Origin: Pseudomonadota bacterium
GTDB taxonomy: Bacteria; Pseudomonadota; Alphaproteobacteria; Sphingomonadales; Sphingomonadaceae
DNA length: 16,239 nt
Reading direction: 5' to 3'
NCBI GenBank assembly: GCA_023422695.1
Contig: JAFAGN010000081.1
Location: 1-16,239 of the forward strand
Below the pieces are notes generated by a model, which saw only the letters and a program-made list of their open reading frames with translations, ran no database searches and was not told where the DNA came from. The position numbers were made by a program, and so were the translations under genes. Positions 7,656 through 13,330 of the stretch are shown here, one piece after another; position 1 is the stretch's first letter; every line of letters starts with the position of its first letter.

Positions 7656-8123
7656 ATGCCCAAACTCGACCTCGACGCCATCCCGCAAACCAACACCACC
7701 GGCTATCCCGCGCCCTATGACGCCCCGGTCCAGGGCCGCTGGTACCGCCGCCTCGCCCCCGCGACGGGCCTCAGCGATTTCGCCGCCAGCCATGTCGTGC
7801 TGAAACCCGGCGCCTGGTCGTCGCAGCGTCACTGGCACGACGGCGAGGACGAGATGCTGGTGATGATTTCGGGCGAGGCGGTGCTGATCGAGGACGACGG
7901 CCGCCATGTGATGCGCCCTGGCGATATCGCGGTGTGGCCGAAGGGCAGCACCAACGGCCACCATCTGGTCAATGAATCGGACGCCGACTGCGTGTTCGTC
8001 GCGCTGGGGGGCGGCAAGAAATATGACACCGGCGGCGGCTATTCGGACATCGACATGCTGTTCGGGCCGGACGGCTATTTCCATAAGGACGGGACGCCCT
8101 ATCCGACAAAGCGGATTCCGTGA
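7656..8123 (+). CDS. Cupin-domain protein
   Basis: The 155-residue product is a single small beta-barrel cupin. Motif 1 is RHWHDGEDEMLVMISGE (58-74), with His59, His61 and a glutamate as likely metal ligands. Motif 2 is PGDIAVWPKGSTNGHHLVN (88-106), with His102 or His103. The N-terminal 45 residues (GYPAPYDAPVQGRWYRRLAP) resemble small cupins of unassigned substrate found widely in proteobacteria. No substrate can be named from sequence. The frame opens at 7596, but ATG 7656 is preceded by AGGAACGG, a clear ribosome-binding site. It is flanked on both sides by inverted-repeat elements, is convergent with the downstream GST gene, and appears to be transcribed alone. Confidence 0.87.
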   Translation: MPKLDLDAIPQTNTTGYPAPYDAPVQGRWYRRLAPATGLSDFAASHVVLKPGAWSSQRHWHDGEDEMLVMISGEAVLIEDDGRHVMRPGDIAVWPKGSTNGHHLVNESDADCVFVALGGGKKYDTGGGYSDIDMLFGPDGYFHKDGTPYPTKRIP

Positions 8124-8161
8124 GCGGGGCGGCGTCGGCTTTGGGGTGGGGAGCAGACCTC

Positions 8162-8356
8162 AGCGATCCTCCCCGGAACGGGGAGGGGGACCAGCGAAGC
8201 TGGTGGAGGGGCACCATCGGTTTGCCTTGCCGCTAGGATAGTGCACCGCCGAACGGTCGCCGTTGAAGGAGTGCTTTTTTCCGGCGCCACGTAAACCGCC
8301 TGTGCCCCTCCACCACCCTTCGGGTGGTCCCCCTCCCCCGGTGGGGGAGGATCGCT
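8162..8356. repeat. Large inverted repeat with hairpin-bearing arms
   Basis: The arms 8162-8214 (53 bases) and 8302-8356 (55 bases) are almost fully complementary. Each arm can also fold on itself into two small hairpins (on the left, CTCCCCGGAACGGGGAG, then ACCAGCGAAGCTGGT). This is a familiar kind of sphingomonad intergenic repeat. It fills the gap between the convergent cupin and GST genes and may end both transcripts. The 87-base centre contains a 5-bp stem (8252-8264) and a run of six T (8275-8280) that I do not call separately. Confidence 0.92.
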
Positions 8357-8388
8357 TGGGTCCACAACCGGTCGCAACCAGACGTCGG

Positions 8389-9060
8389 CTACCCCTCCAC
8401 CGGCCCCTCAAACTTCTCGATCACCCAGTCCTCGGCCTGTGCACCGCCGATCCATTCCTGCATGCACGGGTGGCTGATCACCGCCTGCATATAGGCCAGC
8501 GCAAAGGGTGGCAGCGGGATCGAGTAAGTGATGAAGCGCGAGACGGCGGGGGCGAACATCATGTCGGCGGCCGACCAGTCGCCGAACAGATAATCGCCTT
8601 CGCTGCCGAACCGCGCCCGCGCCTCGGCCCAGATCTGCAGGATGCGCACGACATCGGCCTGCACTTCGGGGAGCAGCGGCGCAGCGGGATAGATGCGGCG
8701 GATATTCATGCTGTGCTCGCGGCGGAGCGCGGCGAAGCCCGAGTGCATTTCGGCCGCCATCGACCGCGCCATCGCCCTCGCCGCCATATCATCGGGCCAA
8801 TAGCCCTTGGTGCCGCCGGTCTTTTCGTTGAGGTAATCGACGATCGCCAGGCTGTCCCACACGACGATGTCGTCGCCGTCCCACAATATCGGCACCTTGC
8901 CGCCTGACGGCGCGAACTCGTCACCCTCGCGGCGCTGGCTCCAGGCTTCGTCGTAGAGCGGGACGGTGATCTCTTCGAACGGCAGGCCGCTATGCTTGGC
9001 GGCGAGCCAGCCGCGCAGGCTCCAGCTGGAATAGGCTTTGTTGCCGATGAACAGTTTCAT
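8389..9060 (-). CDS. Glutathione S-transferase family protein
   Basis: The 223-residue product has the two-domain cytosolic GST fold: an N-terminal thioredoxin-like domain (1-80) and an all-helical C-terminal domain. Visible landmarks are the N-terminal MKLFIGNKAYSSWSLRGWL with the SSWS segment likely to supply the catalytic serine, GGKVPIL with the cis-proline Pro57, and WDSLAIVDYL with the glutathione-contacting Asp69-Ser70 pair. It belongs to a subgroup common in alphaproteobacteria whose substrates are mostly unknown. ATG 9060 has AGGAG upstream at slightly long spacing. It follows engB on the same strand but is separated from it by an inverted repeat, and is convergent with the cupin gene. 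Confidence 0.9.
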   Translation of the reverse strand: MKLFIGNKAYSSWSLRGWLAAKHSGLPFEEITVPLYDEAWSQRREGDEFAPSGGKVPILWDGDDIVVWDSLAIVDYLNEKTGGTKGYWPDDMAARAMARSMAAEMHSGFAALRREHSMNIRRIYPAAPLLPEVQADVVRILQIWAEARARFGSEGDYLFGDWSAADMMFAPAVSRFITYSIPLPPFALAYMQAVISHPCMQEWIGGAQAEDWVIEKFEGPVEG

Positions 9061-9081
9061 ATTGGACGCAAACTCCTGAAA

Positions 9082-9165
9082 TCCGTTCGCATCGAGCGAA
9101 GTCGAGATGCTCTTCGGCCTTGCTCCACGTCGATGGGTGTCTCGACTACGCTCGACACGAACGGA
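9082..9165. repeat. Inverted repeat of the TCGAGCGNAGTCGAGA type
   Basis: The arms 9082-9110 and 9137-9165 are 29 bases each and complementary with a few mismatches; both contain TCGAGCGAAGTCGAGA or its TCGAGCGTAGTCGAGA variant. This is a recurrent sphingomonad intergenic repeat. It lies between engB and the GST gene, both read on the minus strand, so it could terminate the rpmH-engB transcript or set the lower expression of the GST gene (inference). Confidence 0.9.
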
Positions 9166-9188
9166 CAGCGAGTCAAGCGACAGGCTCG

Positions 9189-9851
9189 TCAAACCTCCAC
9201 CGCCTCCAGCACCGCGGTGCGCAGCTCGGCGATGCCCATGCCCTTTTCGCTGCTCGTGACGATGACTTCGGGGTGGGCGGCGGGGTGTTTGCGTGCCTCG
9301 ACCGCGGTCGCGGCCAGCGTCGCGGCCAGCTCGCTCGCCTTCACCTTGTCGGCCTTGGTCAGCACGATGCGGTAGCTGACCGCCGCGGTATCGAGCATTT
9401 CCAGGAACTCGCGGTCGACATCCTTCAGCCCGTGACGGCTGTCGATCAGCACCAGGGTGCGCTTCAGCACCTGCCGTCCGCGCAGATAATCGTTCACCAG
9501 GAAACGCCATTTCTTGACGACATCCTTTGGCGCCTTGGCAAAGCCATAGCCGGGCATGTCGACCAGCCGGAACACCAATGGCTCGCCGACGTCGAAATAG
9601 TTGAGTTCCTGCGTCCGTCCCGGCGTCACCGACGTGCGCGCCAAGCCATTGCGGTTGGTCAGCGCGTTGAGCAGCGACGATTTGCCGACGTTCGAGCGGC
9701 CCGCAAAGGCGATCTCGGGCATCGTCGGGTCGGGCAGATGCTGGAGCGCCGGGGCCGATTTCAGGAACGTAATCGGCCCCGAAAACAGCTTGCGCGCCCG
9801 CTCCGCCCGTTCGGGGTCAGCGCCGGGGGCAATATCCTCGCTCTCGCTCAC
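9189..9851 (-). CDS. engB: Ribosome-biogenesis GTPase YihA/YsxC (EngB)
   Basis: EngB is a TRAFAC-class GTPase needed for assembly of the large ribosomal subunit. The 220-residue product carries G1 GRSNVGKSS (51-59), the switch region ARTSVTPGRTQ (71-81), G3 DMPGYG (98-103) and G4 TKAD (165-168), all intact, and a G5-like SSEKG near the end. The frame is open for 109 codons upstream inside yidC, but homologues begin near SESEDIAP. The GTG at 9851 overlaps the yidC stop codon (GTGA), which suggests translational coupling. It is the last gene of the rpmH-rnpA-yidD-yidC-engB cluster. A 24-residue polar N-terminal stretch precedes the conserved KLFSGPITFLKSA segment. Confidence 0.95.
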   Translation of the reverse strand: MSESEDIAPGADPERAERARKLFSGPITFLKSAPALQHLPDPTMPEIAFAGRSNVGKSSLLNALTNRNGLARTSVTPGRTQELNYFDVGEPLVFRLVDMPGYGFAKAPKDVVKKWRFLVNDYLRGRQVLKRTLVLIDSRHGLKDVDREFLEMLDTAAVSYRIVLTKADKVKASELAATLAATAVEARKHPAAHPEVIVTSSEKGMGIAELRTAVLEAVEV

Positions 9852-11602
9852 GTCGTCGCCTGCGCCTTCAGCGCCGGGAACTTCTGGTACATCCACTGCT
9901 GCTGCGCGATCGACAGGATGTTGTTGGTGATCCAGTACAGCAGCAGGCCTGCCGCGAACGGCGCCATGATGAACATGAACAGCCACGGCATGATCTTGAA
10001 CACCTGTTGCTGCACCGGGTCGGCCGGGGCGGGGTTCAGGCGGAACTGGAGCCACATCGTCACGCCCAGAATGACCGCCAGCACACCGATCGCCAGGATC
10101 GACGGGGGGGTGAAGGGCAGCAGGCCGAACAGGTTCAGGATGTGCAGCGGGTCGGGCGCCGACAGATCCTTGATCCACAGGATGAACGGCTGGTGCCGCA
10201 TTTCGATCGCCAGCATCAGCACCTTGTACAGCGCGTAAAAGATCGGGATCTGGATCAGGATCGGCAGGCAGCCCGCGAGCGGATTGATCTTTTCATCCTT
10301 GTAGAGCTTCATCAGCTCCTGCTGCATCTTGGGCTTGTCGTCCTTGAAGCGTTCCTGCAGCGCCTTCATCTTCGGCTGGACGACGCGCATCTGCGCCATC
10401 GACGAGAATTGGCGGTTGGCGATCGGGAACATCAGCAGGCGGATGATCAGCGTCAGCGCCATGATCGCAACGCCGAAATTGCCGACCTGCAGGAACAGCC
10501 AATGGAGCAGCTTGAAGATCGGCACCGCGAAAAATTCGAACCAGCCCCAATCGATCGCGTTCGACAGGCGGGTGATGCCGAGCTTGTCCTGATAATTTTC
10601 CAGGATCTCGACCTCTTTCGCACCGGCAAAGATACGGCTGGTCGTCGTGATCTGCTGGCCCGGGCCGACCTCAGCAAAATCGCGCGCGAACAGGGTCTGA
10701 TAATTGTTGGCGGCGGGCGAGCTGATCGCCGCGGTCACGCGCTCGCCTTTGGCCGGGACGACCGCCGCGAGCCAATATTTGTCGGTAAAGCCCAGCCAGC
10801 CCGCCGAACTATAGCGCACCGCGCGGTTCGGCGCTTCCTCGACATCGTCATAATCGACGTCGAACACCGACTTGCCGTCCAGATAGCCGGTTGGGCCGAC
10901 ATGGATCGTCCAGCTGTCGACCTCATGCGGGTCGGTCGGCTTGCCGAGGCGATCGATCAGCGCAAAGCTGCTCGCGCTGACCGGCGCGGTGCCGGTGTTG
11001 GCGATCGTCTGTTTGGCGGTGATCAGATAATTGGCGTCGATGCTATATTCGATGCGGAACGTCTGGCCGGTCGTGTTGGCCCAGCTCAGCGTCACCGGGG
11101 TCGTCGGGGTCAGCTTGCTGCCGCTCGCGGTCCACAGCGTCGTCGGCCCCGGCACCTGGATGCCCTGCGCCGCCCATCCGATGCTGGCGAAATAGGCGGC
11201 CTTGGTGCCGCCCGGCGCGAACAGGCGCACCGGCGGCGAATCCTTTTTGATCGTCTGGCGATATTTGGTCAGCGTGATGTCGTCGATGCGCGCGCCGACC
11301 AGATTGATCGATCCCGCCAGCGCCGGGGTTGCGATCGGCACGCGGTTGCCTTCGGCGAGCGCGGCCTCGACGGGGCGGATCGCCTGCGTCGCGGGGGCAG
11401 CGGGGGCGGTCGCCGTGGGCAGTGCGCTCGGCTGACCCTGCTCCGCCGGGGTGGTGGCGGGGGTGCCATTGGCGCCCGCGACGGTCGTCGTCACGTCGGG
11501 CTTGGCCGGGGTCGGGAAGAACTGCGCAGAGACGAAGTTCCAGCCCAGCAGGATGGCCACCGACAACAAAATTGCCGCGATCAGGTTACGCTTGTCGTCC
11601 AC
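9848..11602 (-). CDS. yidC: Membrane protein insertase YidC
   Basis: YidC inserts and folds inner-membrane proteins, alone or with SecYEG. The 584-residue product has the Gram-negative layout: an N-terminal membrane helix (about 6-24), a Pro/Ala/Thr-rich linker (28-78), a large periplasmic beta domain (about 85-345) and the conserved five-helix core. In the core Arg388, in LTLIIRLLMFPI, corresponds to the groove arginine, and NPLAGCLPILIQIPIFYALY (440-459) is the family signature. The start is GTG 11602, with only a weak purine stretch upstream; the hydrophobic N-terminus MDDKRNLIAAILLS is standard. It follows yidD by 54 bases and overlaps engB by four. The C-terminal tail is short, as in other Gram-negative YidC proteins. 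Confidence 0.97.
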   Translation of the reverse strand: MDDKRNLIAAILLSVAILLGWNFVSAQFFPTPAKPDVTTTVAGANGTPATTPAEQGQPSALPTATAPAAPATQAIRPVEAALAEGNRVPIATPALAGSINLVGARIDDITLTKYRQTIKKDSPPVRLFAPGGTKAAYFASIGWAAQGIQVPGPTTLWTASGSKLTPTTPVTLSWANTTGQTFRIEYSIDANYLITAKQTIANTGTAPVSASSFALIDRLGKPTDPHEVDSWTIHVGPTGYLDGKSVFDVDYDDVEEAPNRAVRYSSAGWLGFTDKYWLAAVVPAKGERVTAAISSPAANNYQTLFARDFAEVGPGQQITTTSRIFAGAKEVEILENYQDKLGITRLSNAIDWGWFEFFAVPIFKLLHWLFLQVGNFGVAIMALTLIIRLLMFPIANRQFSSMAQMRVVQPKMKALQERFKDDKPKMQQELMKLYKDEKINPLAGCLPILIQIPIFYALYKVLMLAIEMRHQPFILWIKDLSAPDPLHILNLFGLLPFTPPSILAIGVLAVILGVTMWLQFRLNPAPADPVQQQVFKIMPWLFMFIMAPFAAGLLLYWITNNILSIAQQQWMYQKFPALKAQATT

Positions 11603-11656
11603 GCTGGTTGGTCTCTCTTCGTCTCAAATGTCGGGGGATGGTGCTTCGGTCCGAAC

Positions 11657-11869
11657 CTATGGCACCGGGTCGTGGCCGTGGCCGCCCCAAGGATGGCAGC
11701 GCAATAGCCGCTTTGTCGCGAGCCAGCCACCCTTGATCGCACCATAGCGCGACAGCGCCGTGATGGCGTAGGCGCTGCACGAGGGCGAGTAGCGGCAAGT
11801 CGGCGGCAGCAGGCGCGAGGGGCCGAGCTGCCACCCGCGCGCGATCAGGATGAGCAGGCGGGCGATCAT
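11657..11869 (-). CDS. yidD: Membrane protein insertion efficiency factor YidD
   Basis: YidD is a very small membrane-associated protein that helps YidC-dependent insertion. The 70-residue product has the hydrophobic, basic N-terminus (MIARLLILIARGWQLGPS) and the hallmark TCRYSPSCSAYAITALSRYG (24-43) with Cys25 and Cys31, followed by KGGWLATKRLLRCHPWGGHGHDPVP, which has the third conserved cysteine. A TGA lies in frame a few codons upstream, so ATG 11869 is the only good start. A longer overlapping frame on the same strand (11586-11930) is Arg/Pro-rich and is a shadow. The gene sits in its normal place between rnpA and yidC, but is separated from rnpA by 151 bases carrying a perfect hairpin. 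Confidence 0.95.
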   Translation of the reverse strand: MIARLLILIARGWQLGPSRLLPPTCRYSPSCSAYAITALSRYGAIKGGWLATKRLLRCHPWGGHGHDPVP

Positions 11870-11924
11870 CGGGAAAGACCGGAAAACGGCGCAACTTCAT
11901 TCGCGATCGATGTTGTTTCCTCTT

Positions 11925-12000
11925 CGTCACCCCGGACTTGATCCGGGGTCCCGCTCAGCGACGTCGCAAAGCGGGACCCCGGATCAAGTCCGGGGTGACG
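11925..12000. repeat. Perfect 31-bp inverted repeat between rnpA and yidD
   Basis: The arms 11925-11955 and 11970-12000 are perfectly complementary over 31 bases, with a 14-base loop that itself contains the palindrome GCGACGTCGC. The arm begins CGTCACCCCGGACTTGATCC, a very common alphaproteobacterial intergenic repeat. Read in either direction the RNA would form a very stable stem, but no T-run follows. Its position inside the rpmH-engB cluster would split or differentially stabilise the message (inference). Confidence 0.95.
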
Positions 12001-12020
12001 ATGGGAGAGATCGACGACCT

Positions 12021-12368
12021 TCATCGCGCCAATTTCTTCGCCGCGCGCGTCAGCGCCGAATCGAGCTGCTCGCCGAGCTCGGCAAAGAGGATGTCGTTGG
12101 CGCCGGGCCGTCCGATCAGCACATGGTCGGCGCCCGCAATCCCCGATTCGGGCAGCGCGGCGCGGGTGAGTTCGCGCAGTCGGCGTTTCATCCGGTTGCG
12201 GGTGACGGCGTTGCCGACTTTCTTGCTGACGGTATAGCCAATGCCCATTGCGTCATCATCGTCGGCGCGCGCGCGGACGAGCAGGACAAAGCCGGGCATG
12301 GGAAAGCGAAGGCCGCGATTGGCGGCCAGAAATTCGCTGCGTTTTGAAAGCGTTCGCACCAGTTTCAC
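12021..12368 (-). CDS. rnpA: Ribonuclease P protein component
   Basis: RnpA is the basic protein subunit of RNase P and helps the catalytic RNA bind and process the 5' end of precursor tRNA. The 115-residue product shows the N-terminal LSKRSEFLAANRG segment, the helix signature KKVGNAVTRNRMKRRLRE with the RNR motif at 57-59, and the typical AGADHVLIGRPGA strand. The start is uncertain: GTG 12368 (20 bases after the rpmH stop) is chosen, GTG 12359 would also keep the domain, and the open frame continues upstream through rpmH without homology. No strong ribosome-binding site is visible, so translation may be coupled to rpmH. Confidence 0.94.
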   Translation of the reverse strand: MKLVRTLSKRSEFLAANRGLRFPMPGFVLLVRARADDDDAMGIGYTVSKKVGNAVTRNRMKRRLRELTRAALPESGIAGADHVLIGRPGANDILFAELGEQLDSALTRAAKKLAR

Positions 12369-12388
12369 TGGCGCAGAAGCGTCAGCGG

Positions 12389-12523
12389 TCAGGCCGACAG
12401 CTTCTTGCGGCCCTGGGCGCGGCGGTTCGCCAGCACCTTGCGGCCGCCGACGGTTGCCTTGCGCGCGCGGAAGCCGTGGCGACGGGCGCGCACGAGGTTG
12501 CTGGGTTGAAAGGTGCGCTTCAT
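12389..12523 (-). CDS. rpmH: 50S ribosomal protein L34
   Basis: The 44-residue, highly basic product reads MKRTFQPSNLVRARRHGFRA at its start and ends in GRKKLSA, a complete bacterial L34. L34 binds 23S rRNA in the large subunit. The gene is first in the rpmH-rnpA-yidD-yidC-engB cluster. Immediately upstream (12566-12586) is a hairpin that probably ends the neighbouring transcript, so an rpmH promoter should lie between about 12524 and 12600; I could not pick one with confidence. Confidence 0.97.
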   Translation of the reverse strand: MKRTFQPSNLVRARRHGFRARKATVGGRKVLANRRAQGRKKLSA

Positions 12524-12560
12524 CGCGGTTGTCCCTAAATCTCTTGCAAGGCTCTAACAG

Positions 12561-12586
12561 AAAAGGGCCGCCAAACGTGGGCGGCC
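12561..12586 (-). terminator. Rho-independent terminator after the PGPGW gene
   Basis: On the minus strand GGCCGCC (12586-12580) pairs with GGCGGCC (12572-12566) around a 7-base loop and is followed by CTTTT. The stem is 7 bp, all G-C. It lies 39 bases beyond the stop of the gene at 12625-12960 and 43 bases before the rpmH start, so it would insulate the rpmH operon from upstream transcription. A role as an rpmH leader element cannot be excluded. Confidence 0.65.
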
Positions 12587-12624
12587 ACTGATGGAGGCGC
12601 GGATAAGCGAGAGTCGGCGCAAAG

Positions 12625-12960
12625 TCAATCGGCATTGGCACGGATTTCCGGCGTTTCGCCCGTGGCCGTCGTCAGCGCGTCGCGCTCGCGCCGCCGCGCT
12701 GCGCTGGTCCGCCGCATCACCCGGTCGGTCCAGGCGGCATAGCGCGGGTGGCGGCGCTTGAACCGCACATAGATCCGCTTCGCCCACGCGCTGTTCTGGA
12801 GGCAGAGCATGAGGCCGATCGGGAACAGGATCAGAAAGCCGGGGCCGGGGAGGATGCCGACGATCGGCGAAATCACGATCAGCAGCACGCCGAGCACGAA
12901 CAGCGCCAGCCGCACCTGCGCGGTCGATCGCAATCGCTGGTAAAGGCTGCGCTTTGCCAT
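12625..12960 (-). CDS. Small PGPGW-type transmembrane protein
   Basis: The 111-residue product has two adjoining membrane helices (about 17-36 and 41-55) separated by the signature PGPGF (38-42), followed by a strongly basic cytoplasmic tail (KRIYVRFKRRHPRYAAW onward). This fits the family of putative transmembrane proteins named for the PGPGW motif, whose function is unknown; here the final Trp is Phe. The frame is open for 112 codons upstream, but MAKRSLYQRL at ATG 12960 is the first sensible start and the upstream part runs antisense through the entericidin gene. It is divergent from that gene and ends in a good terminator. Confidence 0.82.
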   Translation of the reverse strand: MAKRSLYQRLRSTAQVRLALFVLGVLLIVISPIVGILPGPGFLILFPIGLMLCLQNSAWAKRIYVRFKRRHPRYAAWTDRVMRRTSAARRRERDALTTATGETPEIRANAD

Positions 12961-13091
12961 GGGGGCGATGTGGGTAGCACAGCGCCGTATCGCAAGACTA
13001 AAACAGTCGGGGCGAGGCAGCGACACACCCCGCGTTCGCCCCGGCCCAGCGGTCTTTTGGAACGCTTCGGCCAGCGCGCCACCGACACAAA

Positions 13092-13116
13092 GGAACGATC
13101 CTTTCACCCCACCGTT
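13092..13116 (+). promoter_or_regulatory. EcfG-type general stress promoter
   Basis: GGAAC (13092-13096) and CGTT (13113-13116) are separated by 16 bases, an exact match to the consensus recognised by the alphaproteobacterial general stress sigma factor EcfG. Transcription would begin near 13123, giving a leader of about 45 bases before the entericidin-like ATG at 13169. I found no other such pair at gene starts in this window. Confidence 0.8.
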
Positions 13117-13168
13117 GCCGAAAATATCGAAACTGGTGGGCGGTTGGCCCTTGTGTCGGAGAGAGAGA

Positions 13169-13303
13169 ATGAAAAAGCTTCTGACGATTTTTGCGATCAG
13201 CGGGTCGATGTTGTTCCTGTCGGCGTGCAATACCGTGGACGGTGCAGCAAAGGACGTTGAATCGGTCGGCGACTGTGCCGATGGTGTCCGGGGCAACTGC
13301 TAG
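13169..13303 (+). CDS. Entericidin-like small lipoprotein
   Basis: The 44-residue product has a lysine-led signal peptide ending in the lipobox LSAC, so it should be lipidated at Cys20. The mature part CNTVDGAAKDVESVGD matches the entericidin A/B family, membrane lipoproteins tied to stress and stationary-phase responses; in enterobacteria the pair acts as a bacteriolytic toxin and its antidote. Here there is one gene, and its tail carries two further cysteines (36 and 44, in DCADGVRGNC). ATG 13169 has GGAGAGAGAG upstream. The EcfG promoter 53 bases upstream predicts induction under general stress. It converges on the COG3904-type gene with a gap of 27 bases. Confidence 0.85.
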   Translation: MKKLLTIFAISGSMLFLSACNTVDGAAKDVESVGDCADGVRGNC

Positions 13304-13330
13304 GCGCTGCGAGCTCCCGACCAACGATGA

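Noticed and set aside
8252..8280. Small stem (AACGG/CCGTT) followed later by six T as a terminator
   Set aside because: The stem is only 5 bp and the T-run begins 11 bases after it, too far for a Rho-independent terminator.
6024..9165. An insertion sequence or genomic island
   Set aside because: No transposase, integrase, tRNA junction or change in base composition is visible; the repeats are small and non-coding.
8263..9375. Plus-strand open frames over the GST gene that could suggest extra proteins
   Set aside because: They are antisense to an intact GST, begin in the repeat element and have no recognisable domain.
10007..11707. A 566-codon open frame on the plus strand, antisense to yidC
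   Set aside because: Its product is Arg/Asp/Gln/His-rich with no hydrophobic core or family match, as expected for a frame opposite a high-GC gene. The yidC frame is unmistakable.
13059..13083. A second GGAAC as another EcfG promoter
   Set aside because: No CGTT follows at 16-17 bases, so only the GGAAC at 13092 qualifies.
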